Positions 33,614-42,771 of a stretch of DNA of 64,000 bases are shown here, in pieces. Positions within the stretch are counted from its first letter, which is position 1. The number at the start of each line of letters is the position of its first letter. Source of the DNA: Chitinophagaceae bacterium (GTDB lineage Bacteria; Bacteroidota; Bacteroidia; Chitinophagales; Chitinophagaceae); the NCBI GenBank assembly GCA_017307735.1, contig JAFKGR010000007.1, positions 62,001-126,000 of the forward strand. The letters are read 5' to 3'. The translations under genes and the position numbers were made by a program. The notes under the pieces were generated by a model, which saw only the letters and a program-made list of their open reading frames with translations, was not told the DNA's origin and searched no databases.

Positions 33614-35728
33614 ATGGGATTGCGTTTGACCTTTTTTCTCCTTCTTATTTCCTTTTTTTCATTGGAAACTAATGCTCAGAGGATCGGGAATTTTGATACG
33701 GAAAAATTGCCGGTTGAATTTCAAAGAGTCATTAATAATATCAGGCATGATTCACTTGGAAATGAAAAGGGAATTGTAAATATCAGGAAAGTAAATGACC
33801 ATGTGATCCATGTTGATATCAGTTTTTTATTAGATAAAAATGTTTCCCAAAATGACTGGCAGGTAAATATCAAACCTTCGTTTAAACCAACCTTTAACTG
33901 GTCGCCACACCTGACTCCAACTGATAAAAATATTATTGCCCAGCATGTTTTCAGATCCCCTGCTCTGATAGTTTCTGATTCAAAACAGGTGCTGATAGCT
34001 ATCCCCGATCTGGATATTCTGAACAGAAATCATCCCGTGCAATGGTATATGGATATGGATGCCGAAAGAAATATTTTGACATTGGGTATGAGTGAGAGCA
34101 AAGTCACCGAACATGTAATTTTTGAAAGAAATGCCGGCGCTGTTTATCCCCAAGGAAAAGTTGAATTTGGGTTTTATTTATTGCGCTACAATGACAAAGA
34201 AACCTTGAATGATCCTTTCATGCGAACTACCACATTTTTATGGAATCACTGGGGAAGAGAATTATTTGAAATGGGGAATCCTATCAGGGGTAGTCTGATG
34301 CCTTATGTGAAACATACGTATGACTGGGCTTTTAAAAACTGGAAAGATCAGGTCTGGCAACAATTTCAATTGGATGGAAAAACTGTCGGAGCTCCTACGT
34401 TTATCGTAAATGTTACTCAAAGCCCTGATTATCCCGGATTGGCCGATGAGCGGGAATTCAGATCTATATGGAATCAGGCCTGGTTTAGCTCACTCAGGTC
34501 GGCAAGCGGGCTTTACCGGTATGCCCGCAGAACAAAGAATGACAGCCTGATGAAGAAAGCGCTTATGACCAAAGAACTTGCTTTGTCGTTTCCCAAAAAG
34601 AAGGGTTTTTTCTATGGATTGATTGGAACAGACATGAAGGAAGTCGAAATTGATGGGAAAAAGTACAGCAGAAGTGAAGGGTGGAATCATGATTTTTGGG
34701 GGAATTCAAATCGCAACCCTTATACGACGGATCCCAAAACCTCCCCATTTCATATTCTTGATATGAGCTGGACCTCTCTCTGGATGCTCCGTTGGTATGA
34801 GGAGTTGGAAAAAGATAAACGTCTTCTGAATTATGTTGAAGATTATGCAGATTCCTTATTAAAAATCCAATTCGCGAATGGATTCTTTCCAACCTGGCTC
34901 GATCTCAAAACATTAAGACCCCTGAAAGAATTGGAAGTATCTCCTGAGACTTCTGTTTCGGTCTCGCTCCTTTTAAAACTTTACAAGATCACCGGTGAGG
35001 AAAAGTTCAGGTCATCGGCTTTGAAAGCGATGAATGCAGTGATGGATAGTATTGTTTTGCAGGGGCGGTGGGAAGATTTTGAAACCTATTGGTCTTGTTC
35101 GAGGATCGGATCCAAAAATTGGGTAGGACATAAAGTTGCCAGAAACAATATGTACAAACAAAATAATTTTTCTATGTTCTGGACCGCCGAAGCTTTGTTG
35201 GATTGTTATCATATTACTCACGATAATAAATATCTCGATATGGGCCGCAGGGCATTGGATGAACTATTAATGACTCAGGCATCGTGGCAACCATTTTTCA
35301 TTCCGATCAAAGCACTTGGAGGCTTTGGTGTTATGAATGCTGATGGAGAATGGAACGATGCACGCCAGAGCTTGTTTGCAGAACTGATTATTAAGTATGG
35401 ATTGGAATTTAAAGATCAACAATATATTCAACGCGGCCTTGCAGCTATGCGTGCTTCATTTGTGATGATGTATTGCCCTGAAAATCCTGAAACAAAAAAA
35501 CAGTGGGAAGACAAATGGCCATTTTTTGGCCCGAAGGATTATGGTTTTATGATGGAGAATTACGGGCATGGGGGTGAGAACAATTCCAAAGGCCTTGGAA
35601 TTGGCGAATTTACAATTTATGATTGGGGGAATGGGGCAGCCTCAGAAGCGTATAACAGACTTTTGGATCATTATGGAGAAAAATTTGTTGACGGAAATGG
35701 CTCAATAATCTCAATCGAAAAAAGGTGA
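33614..35728 (+). CDS. uncharacterised exported (alpha/alpha)6-like protein of the sugar locus
   Basis: A 704-aa exported protein (signal ending LETNAQR). The ATG at 33614 is preferred over a TTG two codons earlier. The first ~200 residues look beta-sandwich-like (VNIRKVNDHVIHVDISFLLD, AVYPQGKVEFGFYLL). The rest (about 230-680) shows repeated helical hairpins of the (alpha/alpha)6 type, such as ILDMSWTSLWMLRWYEELEK, YVEDYADSLLKIQFANGFFP, VSVSLLLKLYKITGEEKFRS and FWTAEALLDCYHITHDNKYL, with many surface aromatics. I do not recognise a GH family. Given susCD and GH172 it may be a polysaccharide-active enzyme (inference). The 355 bp after it (35729-36083) contains no supportable gene. Confidence 0.7.
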   Translation: MGLRLTFFLLLISFFSLETNAQRIGNFDTEKLPVEFQRVINNIRHDSLGNEKGIVNIRKVNDHVIHVDISFLLDKNVSQNDWQVNIKPSFKPTFNWSPHLTPTDKNIIAQHVFRSPALIVSDSKQVLIAIPDLDILNRNHPVQWYMDMDAERNILTLGMSESKVTEHVIFERNAGAVYPQGKVEFGFYLLRYNDKETLNDPFMRTTTFLWNHWGRELFEMGNPIRGSLMPYVKHTYDWAFKNWKDQVWQQFQLDGKTVGAPTFIVNVTQSPDYPGLADEREFRSIWNQAWFSSLRSASGLYRYARRTKNDSLMKKALMTKELALSFPKKKGFFYGLIGTDMKEVEIDGKKYSRSEGWNHDFWGNSNRNPYTTDPKTSPFHILDMSWTSLWMLRWYEELEKDKRLLNYVEDYADSLLKIQFANGFFPTWLDLKTLRPLKELEVSPETSVSVSLLLKLYKITGEEKFRSSALKAMNAVMDSIVLQGRWEDFETYWSCSRIGSKNWVGHKVARNNMYKQNNFSMFWTAEALLDCYHITHDNKYLDMGRRALDELLMTQASWQPFFIPIKALGGFGVMNADGEWNDARQSLFAELIIKYGLEFKDQQYIQRGLAAMRASFVMMYCPENPETKKQWEDKWPFFGPKDYGFMMENYGHGGENNSKGLGIGEFTIYDWGNGAASEAYNRLLDHYGEKFVDGNGSIISIEKR

Positions 35729-36083
35729 AGAAGCAGGAATCGAATTACTTGCCTCAAAAAATTACTGGAAGAATTAACTTAAACTTAGTCTGACTGATTT
35801 ACACAAATGGTTGATTTGTTTTCTTCATTATAGTTGGAATAATCGTCAGTTTGGGTTATCAGGAAAGTTAGTTCTTCCTTTTTTCTTTCATCTCAATCGG
35901 GATTTTCTAATCCCACGAATAAAACCGTTTTACACAAATTGCATTATTGCCACTTTTACTATGCATTTATTCTTCGGCAATATGTGCTATTCAGAAATGA
36001 TTTCTCAATCTCAAACCCACAGTTTAACACCCGATAAAAATAATCTGGAACATCTTTTGCGATAAATCCAGAAACCTAATCAC
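35729..36083. other. gene-free interval
   Basis: AT-rich 355 bp between the uncharacterised locus protein and the small 110-aa gene. An 84-codon frame at 35811-36065 has a composition unlike a protein and no ribosome-binding site, so it is not called. No repeat or palindrome was seen. Confidence 0.5.
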
Positions 36084-36416
36084 ATGTTCGACGAAATCTT
36101 AAACGCTGTAAAAAGCGAACTTGGCAGCCATCCTGCAATGCAGGGGCAGACCCCTGAACAACAGAATGCAATTCACAACGAAATTGCTACGCATCTATCC
36201 AACGTTTTGGATAGTGGAAATTTAGCTTCTATGGCCGGAGGGTTGCTCGATAAACTCAAAGGCGCTGCTACTTCGGGAAGTATTGCTTCCGGCGCCATTG
36301 AAGGTGGTCTGGTAAGTTCGCTGGCGTCAAAGTTTAATTTGCCTCCTTCTATAACAGGAGCTATTTCCGGCGCTCTTCCGGGAATCATTCAGAAATATCT
36401 GAACCAGAAGAAGTAA
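36084..36416 (+). CDS. small conserved protein of unknown function
   Basis: A 110-aa cytoplasmic protein with no signal peptide or membrane helix. It starts MFDEILNAVKSELGSHPAMQ. The C-terminal half has Gly/Ala/Ser-rich amphipathic turns (LLDKLKGAATSGSIASGAIE, LVSSLASKFNLPPSITGAIS) ending GALPGIIQKYLNQKK. The tail recalls DUF937/YidB-like proteins but I cannot place it in a family with certainty. A terminator follows directly, so it is a single-gene unit. Confidence 0.7.
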   Translation: MFDEILNAVKSELGSHPAMQGQTPEQQNAIHNEIATHLSNVLDSGNLASMAGGLLDKLKGAATSGSIASGAIEGGLVSSLASKFNLPPSITGAISGALPGIIQKYLNQKK

Positions 36417-36500
36417 CCAAATTCGCTTTCGCCGGCTGTGTTTTAATTGGGTTTGTGCATGGTAAACCAACGAAAGAGATTCAATATAAATTCCAGGAAA

Positions 36501-36529
36501 TGCCGGATTTTTAGTCCGGCATTTTTTTT
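36501..36529 (+). terminator. rho-independent terminator after the 110-aa gene
   Basis: TGCCGGA...TCCGGCA stem (7 bp, loop of about 6) followed by eight T, 85 bp after the stop of the small gene. Confidence 0.8.
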
Positions 36530-36568
36530 ACATCTTCACCATTCAAATATTTTTTCATTGCCTCCCAT

Positions 36569-36576
36569 TAAATTTG
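36569..36576 (+). promoter_or_regulatory. -7 box upstream of the nitronate monooxygenase gene
   Basis: TAAATTTG matches TAnnTTTG, 26 bp before the ATG at 36603. No clear -33 TTG. Confidence 0.35.
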
Positions 36577-36602
36577 TAAAACTTTAAAAAGAATATTTTT
36601 CA

Positions 36603-37643
36603 ATGCCTTCCCTTCTTCCGCGGCTGTGGTATCCCATTTTTTTATCGCCCATGCTGGGAGTTGTTACGCCGAAGATGGTAGCCGGTGTCAGTGAGGGCGG
36701 CGGTTTGGGAGGATTGCCACTCGGTGGTCTATCGAGAGAAAAAGCACATCAACTGATTACGGAAACAAAAAAGCTGACGAATAAAATTTTTGCTGTCAAC
36801 CTTTTTACCAATGCTGAACCTGACCTCGATAAAAATCAGGAGGCCATTGATAAGATGCGGATTTTTATTTCTGAAATTTTAGTACAGAAAAAATGGGCGG
36901 GCAACCTGGATTTTGAATATCATTTCTATTCTTATCCCGATTTAATTGATCTGATTATTGAAGAAGGTGTACAGGCAGTGAGCTTCACATTCGGGATGTT
37001 GAATGAAGCGAGTGTCAGGAAATTAAAAGCGCACAACATCTCTTTGATTGGGACTGCTACCTGTGCAGAGGAAGCGCGGCTGATTGAAAGTTCAGGCGCG
37101 GATATGATCGTAGCTCAGGGGATTGAAGCAGGCGGGCATCGCGCCACTTTTGTTGATGGTGAACTGCCGCAAATTAAACTTATCCCTCTTTTGAATGAAA
37201 TTACAAAAACTGTGAAGATTCCTGTTGTGGCCGCGGGTGGGATTTATGATGAAAGTACGATGAATGCAGCGTTTCAGGCGGGGGCCAAAGGCGTACAAAT
37301 CGGGAGTTATTTTATTCCTGCCAAAGAAAGTTTAGCTTCAGATACTTACAGAAAAATACTGAAGGGATCGACGGAAAATTCCACTACGCTGACTAAAAGT
37401 TTCAGCGGGCGATGGGCACGGGGAATCAAAAACGAATTTATTAAAATGACAGAGGGGATGGATGTTCCGGATTATCCGATTCAAAATATTCTCACCCGCG
37501 AAATGAGGAATCTTGCAAAGTCTCATAACGATTATGAATACACGAGTTTATGGGCCGGACAAAATGCAGGATTTGCAAAAACGGGAACCACCTCTCAAAT
37601 CATGGATGAATTAATTCACATTTATAAAACGATTAAACATTGA
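36603..37643 (+). CDS. nitronate monooxygenase family protein
   Basis: A 346-aa FMN-binding TIM-barrel protein. Features: PIFLSPMLGVVTPKMVAGVS at the start, GGLGGLPLGGLSREKA (flavin site), VSFTFGMLN, ADMIVAQGIEAGGHR, VVAAGGIYDESTMNAAFQAG and GVQIGSYFIPAKES. The GIEAGGHRA stretch, whose His is the catalytic base in class I nitronate monooxygenases, supports oxidation of nitronates (for example propionate-3-nitronate). The annotation is often over-used for other flavoproteins, so the substrate is uncertain. The stop overlaps the start of the PepD gene (TTGA), so the two are translated together. Confidence 0.85.
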   Translation: MPSLLPRLWYPIFLSPMLGVVTPKMVAGVSEGGGLGGLPLGGLSREKAHQLITETKKLTNKIFAVNLFTNAEPDLDKNQEAIDKMRIFISEILVQKKWAGNLDFEYHFYSYPDLIDLIIEEGVQAVSFTFGMLNEASVRKLKAHNISLIGTATCAEEARLIESSGADMIVAQGIEAGGHRATFVDGELPQIKLIPLLNEITKTVKIPVVAAGGIYDESTMNAAFQAGAKGVQIGSYFIPAKESLASDTYRKILKGSTENSTTLTKSFSGRWARGIKNEFIKMTEGMDVPDYPIQNILTREMRNLAKSHNDYEYTSLWAGQNAGFAKTGTTSQIMDELIHIYKTIKH

Positions 37644-39100
37644 ATGCAGATTTATTAAAACTTGAACCGATACCGGTTTGGAAACATTTTGATGCCATCA
37701 ACGCCATTCCACGCCCATCCAAAAAAGAAGGGAAGATGATTGCCTTTGTAAAAAGTTTTGGAGAGTCGCTGGGCCTTGAAACGCTGGTTGACGGAACAGG
37801 AAACGTGGTTATCCGTAAACCTGCGACAAAGGGGATGGAAGACAGGAAGGGTGTTGTCCTGCAAGGACATCTCGATATGGTTTGTCAGAAGAACAATGAA
37901 ACTGTTTTTGATTTTGATAAAGATGGAATTAAGACGGTGATCAGTGGAGATTGGGTTCATGCAGACGGGACAACGCTCGGCGCAGATAACGGTATTGGTG
38001 TGGCTGCCATCATGAGCATTCTTGAAAGTACTGACATCCCTCATCCTGAACTGGAAGCGCTTTTTACTATTGATGAAGAAACCGGGATGACCGGCGCATT
38101 CGGATTGAAACCAGGTTTCCTGCAAGGTGATATATTGTTGAACCTGGATACCGAAGAAGATAGTGAAATTGATATTGGTTGCGCCGGAGGGATGAATGTA
38201 AGTGCGGCCAAGCAGTTTAAAACCGAGAGCATTTCGGGCAAAGGAATTTCGATCAGCATCAAAGGCCTGCAGGGCGGGCATTCCGGAGTGGATATTGACA
38301 AAGGCCGGGGGAATGCAAATGTTCTTATGACAAGATTTTTATTTGGCGGAATCGGAAATTTAATTCGATTGGTTTCTATCGACGCAGGCGGGTTGAGAAA
38401 TGCCATACCGCGTGAGGCAAAAGTAATTGCACTGATTAATAATCCGGATGATTACCTGAAAAGCGTTTCCAAATTGAAATCGGAAATTCTGGATGAGTTC
38501 AAAAGCATAGAAAAGGATTTGAAAATAGAAGTGAGTGTGGCAGATGTGAAAGGATCTGCTTTGTCACCTTCGGATTCAGCTCAATTAATTCGCGCCCTGA
38601 ATGCTGCGCACAACGGTGTTTTCAGGATGAGCCCTGATGTACCAGGCCTTGTAGAATCATCAAACAACATTGCCCGCGTCACCCTCGATAACGGATGGGC
38701 AGAGGTGCAGTGCCTTGCCAGATCATCGGTTGAATCGACAAAGATGTCAGTGGCCAATCAACTAAAAGCTTCTTTTGAACTGGCAGGTATGGATGTTGAA
38801 TTTGCCGGTTCTTATCCCGGATGGCAACCTGATCCGGATTCTCAGATTTTATCTGTCATGGTTAAAATCTACAAAGAAAAATTTGGTGAATCACCCAATG
38901 TAATCGCCTGCCATGCCGGATTGGAATGTGGAATTATCGGAGCTGACTATCCCGGAATGGAAATGATTTCTTTTGGGCCAACCATCGTGGGGCCTCATTC
39001 ACCGGATGAAAAAGTAAACATCAAATCTGTTCAGAAATTTTGGAGTTATTTACTTTCCATCCTGAAAGAAATTCCAAAGAAAGATCAGGTTAAAGTCTGA
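37640..39100 (+). CDS. pepD: aminoacyl-histidine dipeptidase (PepD, M20 family)
   Basis: A 486-aa cytoplasmic dizinc dipeptidase. The M20 core has QGHLDMVCQKN, with the first His-x-Asp pair, GADNGIGVAAIM (bridging Asp), TIDEETGMTGAFGL (catalytic and metal Glu), LLNLDTEEDSEIDIGCAGG, and AIPREAKV in the lid domain. The start is a TTG at 37640, overlapping the TGA of the upstream gene; a stop lies two codons upstream and no in-frame ATG is close, so TTG is the only start giving the N-terminus that aligns with PepD (LKLEPIPVWKHFDAINAIPR). It hydrolyses Xaa-His dipeptides such as carnosine. Pairing with nitronate monooxygenase looks coincidental. Confidence 0.92.
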   Translation: MNADLLKLEPIPVWKHFDAINAIPRPSKKEGKMIAFVKSFGESLGLETLVDGTGNVVIRKPATKGMEDRKGVVLQGHLDMVCQKNNETVFDFDKDGIKTVISGDWVHADGTTLGADNGIGVAAIMSILESTDIPHPELEALFTIDEETGMTGAFGLKPGFLQGDILLNLDTEEDSEIDIGCAGGMNVSAAKQFKTESISGKGISISIKGLQGGHSGVDIDKGRGNANVLMTRFLFGGIGNLIRLVSIDAGGLRNAIPREAKVIALINNPDDYLKSVSKLKSEILDEFKSIEKDLKIEVSVADVKGSALSPSDSAQLIRALNAAHNGVFRMSPDVPGLVESSNNIARVTLDNGWAEVQCLARSSVESTKMSVANQLKASFELAGMDVEFAGSYPGWQPDPDSQILSVMVKIYKEKFGESPNVIACHAGLECGIIGADYPGMEMISFGPTIVGPHSPDEKVNIKSVQKFWSYLLSILKEIPKKDQVKV

Positions 39101-39150
39101 AATAAAAAGTTTTCAACCTTTCCGGCCCTTAAAAGATATCAGTTTATCTG

Positions 39151-39636
39151 TTATTCAGGTTTTGCTGAATCTTCTTTCTTGTTTACGGACGATGCCTTTT
39201 TTACACCTTTTGGCTTTGATGCTTTTGCTTTGGATGCCCTGGCATTTGTGGCCGTTACTTTTTTGGTTGTTTTCATTGATGCAGGTTTCTTAGCCGTTGC
39301 TTTTTTAGGAGATTTTGATGATGCTGATTTTCCCGGTTTAGAACCTGATTCAAGTTCAGCCACCGTAATTACACAATTGTCGATGCCGTAGCCCTGCACT
39401 GCTTCATATCTTTCTGCGTGATAATCATTTACCCATGTGTTTCCGTTGATGAGAAAACGGTAATGGTAAACATTTCCCGCTTCGAGGGGAACGATTACGC
39501 TGGCCGATCCGTCGGGTTGAAATTCCAATTCAAACCCGTCCTGAGATGTCCAGTTATTAAAATCTCCGACTACAAATATTTTTTCAGCGCCGGCCAGGGC
39601 TTCTGCGGGCAAACTAAAAAGTACGTTCTTTTTCAT
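39151..39636 (-). CDS. CBM48/isoamylase-early-set-like domain protein with Lys/Ala-rich tail
   Basis: A 161-aa protein without a signal peptide. Residues about 5-92 form a glycogen-binding-like early-set domain: KIFVVGDFNNWTSQDGFELE, VIVPLEAGNVYHYRFLINGN and WVNDYHAERYEAV match AMPK-beta/CBM48. Residues about 95-161 are low-complexity basic sequence (KSASSKSPKKATAKKPASMK, KASKPKGVKKASS) like bacterial histone-H1-type tails. The tail could bind nucleic acid or polyanion, the head glycogen or a malto-oligosaccharide; how they act together is unknown. Monocistronic; a possible TACATTTG promoter lies at 39768-39775 on the minus strand. Confidence 0.82.
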   Translation of the reverse strand: MKKNVLFSLPAEALAGAEKIFVVGDFNNWTSQDGFELEFQPDGSASVIVPLEAGNVYHYRFLINGNTWVNDYHAERYEAVQGYGIDNCVITVAELESGSKPGKSASSKSPKKATAKKPASMKTTKKVTATNARASKAKASKPKGVKKASSVNKKEDSAKPE

Positions 39637-39767
39637 AACTATATATTTCTTTTAAATTGATCGCCGGATGATTCCGGCAGTTTTCATTAATAATTTTCCA
39701 ATCCTACAACCATTTTCAAGCCAGAATTTGAATTCCCTGACGGCCTGCCTATGGTCGGAAAGGCGCG

Positions 39768-39775
39768 CAAATGTA
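39768..39775 (-). promoter_or_regulatory. -7 box, CBM48-tail gene
   Basis: The minus strand reads TACATTTG, matching TAnnTTTG, about 130 bp upstream of the ATG at 39636. The distance is long for a leader, so this is tentative. Confidence 0.25.
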
Positions 39776-39872
39776 TAGAATTCAACATAAACCCTTATTT
39801 ATGACCTTTGATATTAAAGTTTTTCTATTCTGTTTACCAATTTGAAATTTTTTCACCGGATAATTTTATGTA

Positions 39873-40841
39873 CTAATGTTCATAAACCACCGCCACATTA
39901 TCGATCCAGAATTTACTTTCCGTATTTCCAACAAAAGGACCACCGTCGCTCGATGAAAACTGCAGATAAATGTGGGTTACCGGATCATTGGAATTTCCCC
40001 ATCCGTCTTCAAGAATGGGAACGAGTTTTCCCTTGCTGTTTCTGGTATAATAGGCCTCGCTGCCATTTTTCAGTCCCATCTTGCTGATGTAATAAGGTTC
40101 GCGGGTGATGTCGCCATAATGAATAACAATCCGGTGCCTGTTTTGCCATGTGGTAACGGTCTTGTCAAAAACTTCCCATCCGGTGCCAATTCTTTTTGCA
40201 TGCACATTCCCTTCCTTATCTTCCCATCTATGTTGCAGATAAACATAAGCGATTGCATGGCTTGTCGTGCCTGTTGCCTTTCCTTTTTTGCTTAAGCCGT
40301 CAATTTTGTAATTGGGGCCTCCGGCAATAACCTTGTAATCAAATTGGAGATAATTGGGTTTTTTATTGAATGGAGCGCCTGCGACAATATTCTTTAGCGG
40401 GTCTTTGGTGCCGGTGACGGGTTCTATCATGTGACCGAGGAAAATGGTTCCGCTTGCAAGCACGTTGATGTTAATTACACCGAGCACTTTTACACTTTCT
40501 ACTTTGGTGTCAAGCCTTGCACAATATCCATTATCTCTTTTTTCAGGAAAAACAGTCACGCTTCCTTTGGTAATTCCTTTCACGCGTGCATAAACAGATG
40601 AAACAGCCCATGGTGACGTCCGGCTTGAGTAGGGTGTGTTGACCGGAACGACATCTTTGGGATCTCCGATTTCATAGAGTGTTACTGTTTTTCCGCCGAT
40701 GATAAACGATTCTTTCACTTCGCGTGAAATCCAGTCATTCATGTTGCCGTAAGCCAGCATTTCCACTCTTTCCTGTGCCAGGGAAGGAGTCAGTATCATC
40801 ATCAATGCTGCAGCTAAAAAATAAAATCTTTTCATTTTCAT
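39873..40841 (-). CDS. PCMD-domain exported protein
   Basis: A 322-aa protein with a signal peptide (ending SLAQE). The PCMD domain (putative carbohydrate metabolism, PF13201) is visible as NMNDWISREVKESFIIGG, SSRTSPWAVSSVYARVKG, VFPEKRDNGYCARLDTKVES, IFLGHMIEPVTGTKDPLKNI and PNYLQFDYKVIAGG, and it ends with a jelly-roll strand KFWIDNVAVVYEH. It is the second gene of a unit with the phosphoethanolamine-transferase-like gene 17 bp upstream. It may bind carbohydrate at the surface; no catalytic residues are known for the domain. Confidence 0.85.
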   Translation of the reverse strand: MKMKRFYFLAAALMMILTPSLAQERVEMLAYGNMNDWISREVKESFIIGGKTVTLYEIGDPKDVVPVNTPYSSRTSPWAVSSVYARVKGITKGSVTVFPEKRDNGYCARLDTKVESVKVLGVININVLASGTIFLGHMIEPVTGTKDPLKNIVAGAPFNKKPNYLQFDYKVIAGGPNYKIDGLSKKGKATGTTSHAIAYVYLQHRWEDKEGNVHAKRIGTGWEVFDKTVTTWQNRHRIVIHYGDITREPYYISKMGLKNGSEAYYTRNSKGKLVPILEDGWGNSNDPVTHIYLQFSSSDGGPFVGNTESKFWIDNVAVVYEH

Positions 40842-40858
40842 TTGGATTGTAATTTATT

Positions 40859-42583
40859 TCAATCACCTATTCTGTTTTTTTTCAGTAAAAAAAGATCTTC
40901 AGGTGCAAGGTTCATCTGCAAATAGGGAATGCCATGGTCGTGATCGTCGAGATACATCCTTGGCTTTACAGTGAAGTTATTACTAACCAAAGATAAACTG
41001 TTGTTGAGGTAAGGCGTTGTGATACCTGCAGCATTCAGCAAAGTGGGAAAAACTGAATTGGTGGAAATAGGTTTTTGGCCGTTTGTGATTGCGGCAGAAA
41101 CATTTTCCGGAAAATCATTTTTGTATTCATTGGAATACCAGATGATAAACGGAATTCTTAGTTGGAAATAGTTGGGAATCGGAGAGGAATGCAAAAAACC
41201 ATTTCTTGAATCGTCAAAAATATCTTCACCATGGTCGGATGTATATACGAGAAACGCATCAGTTTTTGTTTCTTCCAAAGCCCTGATGGTTTGAGAAATA
41301 AAATAATCCGTATATACAATACTGTTATCATAGGCGTTTATAAGGACAGGCCTTTCGGATTGGCTGAGCTGGCTGATTTTATCCGGAGTGAATATGCTGA
41401 ATTGCCTGGGATACCTGTCTCCATAATTGAAATGCGATCCGTAACTGTGCAAAACAATGAACAAATTATCCTTGTTTTCTTTGATAATCTTTTTCATCAT
41501 TTCGGTTAATTCTTCATCGTATGGATTTGTGTAATCTCCTGTCGCAGGATCCTTTACACGGATAATCCTGAATATGTCCGCCTGCCGGTAAAAGTCTTCG
41601 GTCAGTGAATGATTGTCCGGTTGATTTGAAAAACAAACTGTCGTAAAGCCTGCTTCATTGAATGCGGCGAAAATACTTTTGCGGTAATAAATGTCTTTGA
41701 AATCAGTAGCATCATTACAGGATAAAATGATAGGAACACTTTTATGTGTCGCATTGTTTTCAGTAATGGCGTCTTTGAAAACAATGAGGTTTGATTGCTT
41801 TTCAAGATTGGGATTCGTTGGCCTGTTGTATCCGTACAATTGCCAACTGACTGCTCTTCCGGTTTCGCCAATTATCAATACCACAATCATTCTTTTTGAG
41901 GCAGTATCTTTTTTAACAGCATCAAATAAAAAAGGTTTTGAGGTTTGCGGATAATTTTTAACCTTAATTATTTTGTGAATGGCAAAACCCAGATTATATA
42001 CGATGTTGGCAGGATATACATCGTTATGAAAAGTGAATTTGCTCCGGAAAGAATTTTTGCTCAACGGGAATAAAGCAAAAGAAAGCGACAGAAAAATCAG
42101 AGAGGTTAATATCATTTTCTTTCTGATATTTTTTTTCAAAACATTATTTGTTGACCATTGAATAATGGCCAAAATCAAAGCAGGAATATAAAGCAGGCAA
42201 ATGACGAGAATGGCCTGAGTCATGCTCGATAAAAGCTCACCGGCCTCTGATGTGGAAGTTGTAACCACATTCAGAAACATGTCTGCTGAAATAGCATCAG
42301 GGCCTCTGAAGAGATAAAATAAAATGATTTGAAATCCATTTAACAAAAACACAGGAAAAAGAAAAACAAATCCTCTTCCGGAATTTCTGACAAGCGAAAG
42401 AACCAGTAAAAAAAATCCGAGAGGAAAAAATAAAATGATAGCTCTTGCAATGAAATTGACCGGCTGGCTTATGGCGAAATAAAATGACGGAGCCATGCAG
42501 ATGATTACATAATACCACAGAAGACCTAAAGGATTAGTTAGTAACTTCCTCAGAAAATCTGTCAAACCAAAAGAACTTTTCAT
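40859..42583 (-). CDS. lipid A phosphoethanolamine transferase family (sulfatase fold) membrane enzyme
   Basis: About 574 aa from the ATG at 42583, which is preceded by GAGGCAG; a GTG and another ATG further upstream add 8-10 codons. Five predicted transmembrane helices (about 20-180) precede a periplasmic sulfatase-fold domain. The domain has the nucleophile region VLIIGETGRAVSWQLYGYNR, PTNPNLEK, a metal site at VYTSDHGEDIFDDSRNGFLH, and LHSYGSHFNYGDRYP. EptA-type enzymes move phosphoethanolamine from phosphatidylethanolamine to lipid A, which gives resistance to cationic peptides; other acceptors occur. The neighbouring PCMD gene is co-transcribed, which is unusual for EptA. Confidence 0.88.
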   Translation of the reverse strand: MKSSFGLTDFLRKLLTNPLGLLWYYVIICMAPSFYFAISQPVNFIARAIILFFPLGFFLLVLSLVRNSGRGFVFLFPVFLLNGFQIILFYLFRGPDAISADMFLNVVTTSTSEAGELLSSMTQAILVICLLYIPALILAIIQWSTNNVLKKNIRKKMILTSLIFLSLSFALFPLSKNSFRSKFTFHNDVYPANIVYNLGFAIHKIIKVKNYPQTSKPFLFDAVKKDTASKRMIVVLIIGETGRAVSWQLYGYNRPTNPNLEKQSNLIVFKDAITENNATHKSVPIILSCNDATDFKDIYYRKSIFAAFNEAGFTTVCFSNQPDNHSLTEDFYRQADIFRIIRVKDPATGDYTNPYDEELTEMMKKIIKENKDNLFIVLHSYGSHFNYGDRYPRQFSIFTPDKISQLSQSERPVLINAYDNSIVYTDYFISQTIRALEETKTDAFLVYTSDHGEDIFDDSRNGFLHSSPIPNYFQLRIPFIIWYSNEYKNDFPENVSAAITNGQKPISTNSVFPTLLNAAGITTPYLNNSLSLVSNNFTVKPRMYLDDHDHGIPYLQMNLAPEDLFLLKKNRIGD

Positions 42584-42771
42584 CTGCCTCTGATTAATTA
42601 CCGTCATGCACACTCTGCATTAGAGGAAAACATTCTTAGAGAGGTTACATGAAATGAATTTTACAATTCAAGTTAATTCAAGTTTTGAAAACGGAAAAAA
42701 TGAACAGATTTTTTAATAAAACCGATCTGGCACGAAATTCCTTTGTTAAGATACAAAATGAAATAAAAGTT

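Noticed and set aside
35811..36065. 84-codon frame in the gap after the sugar locus
   Set aside because: No ribosome-binding site or family resemblance; composition looks random.
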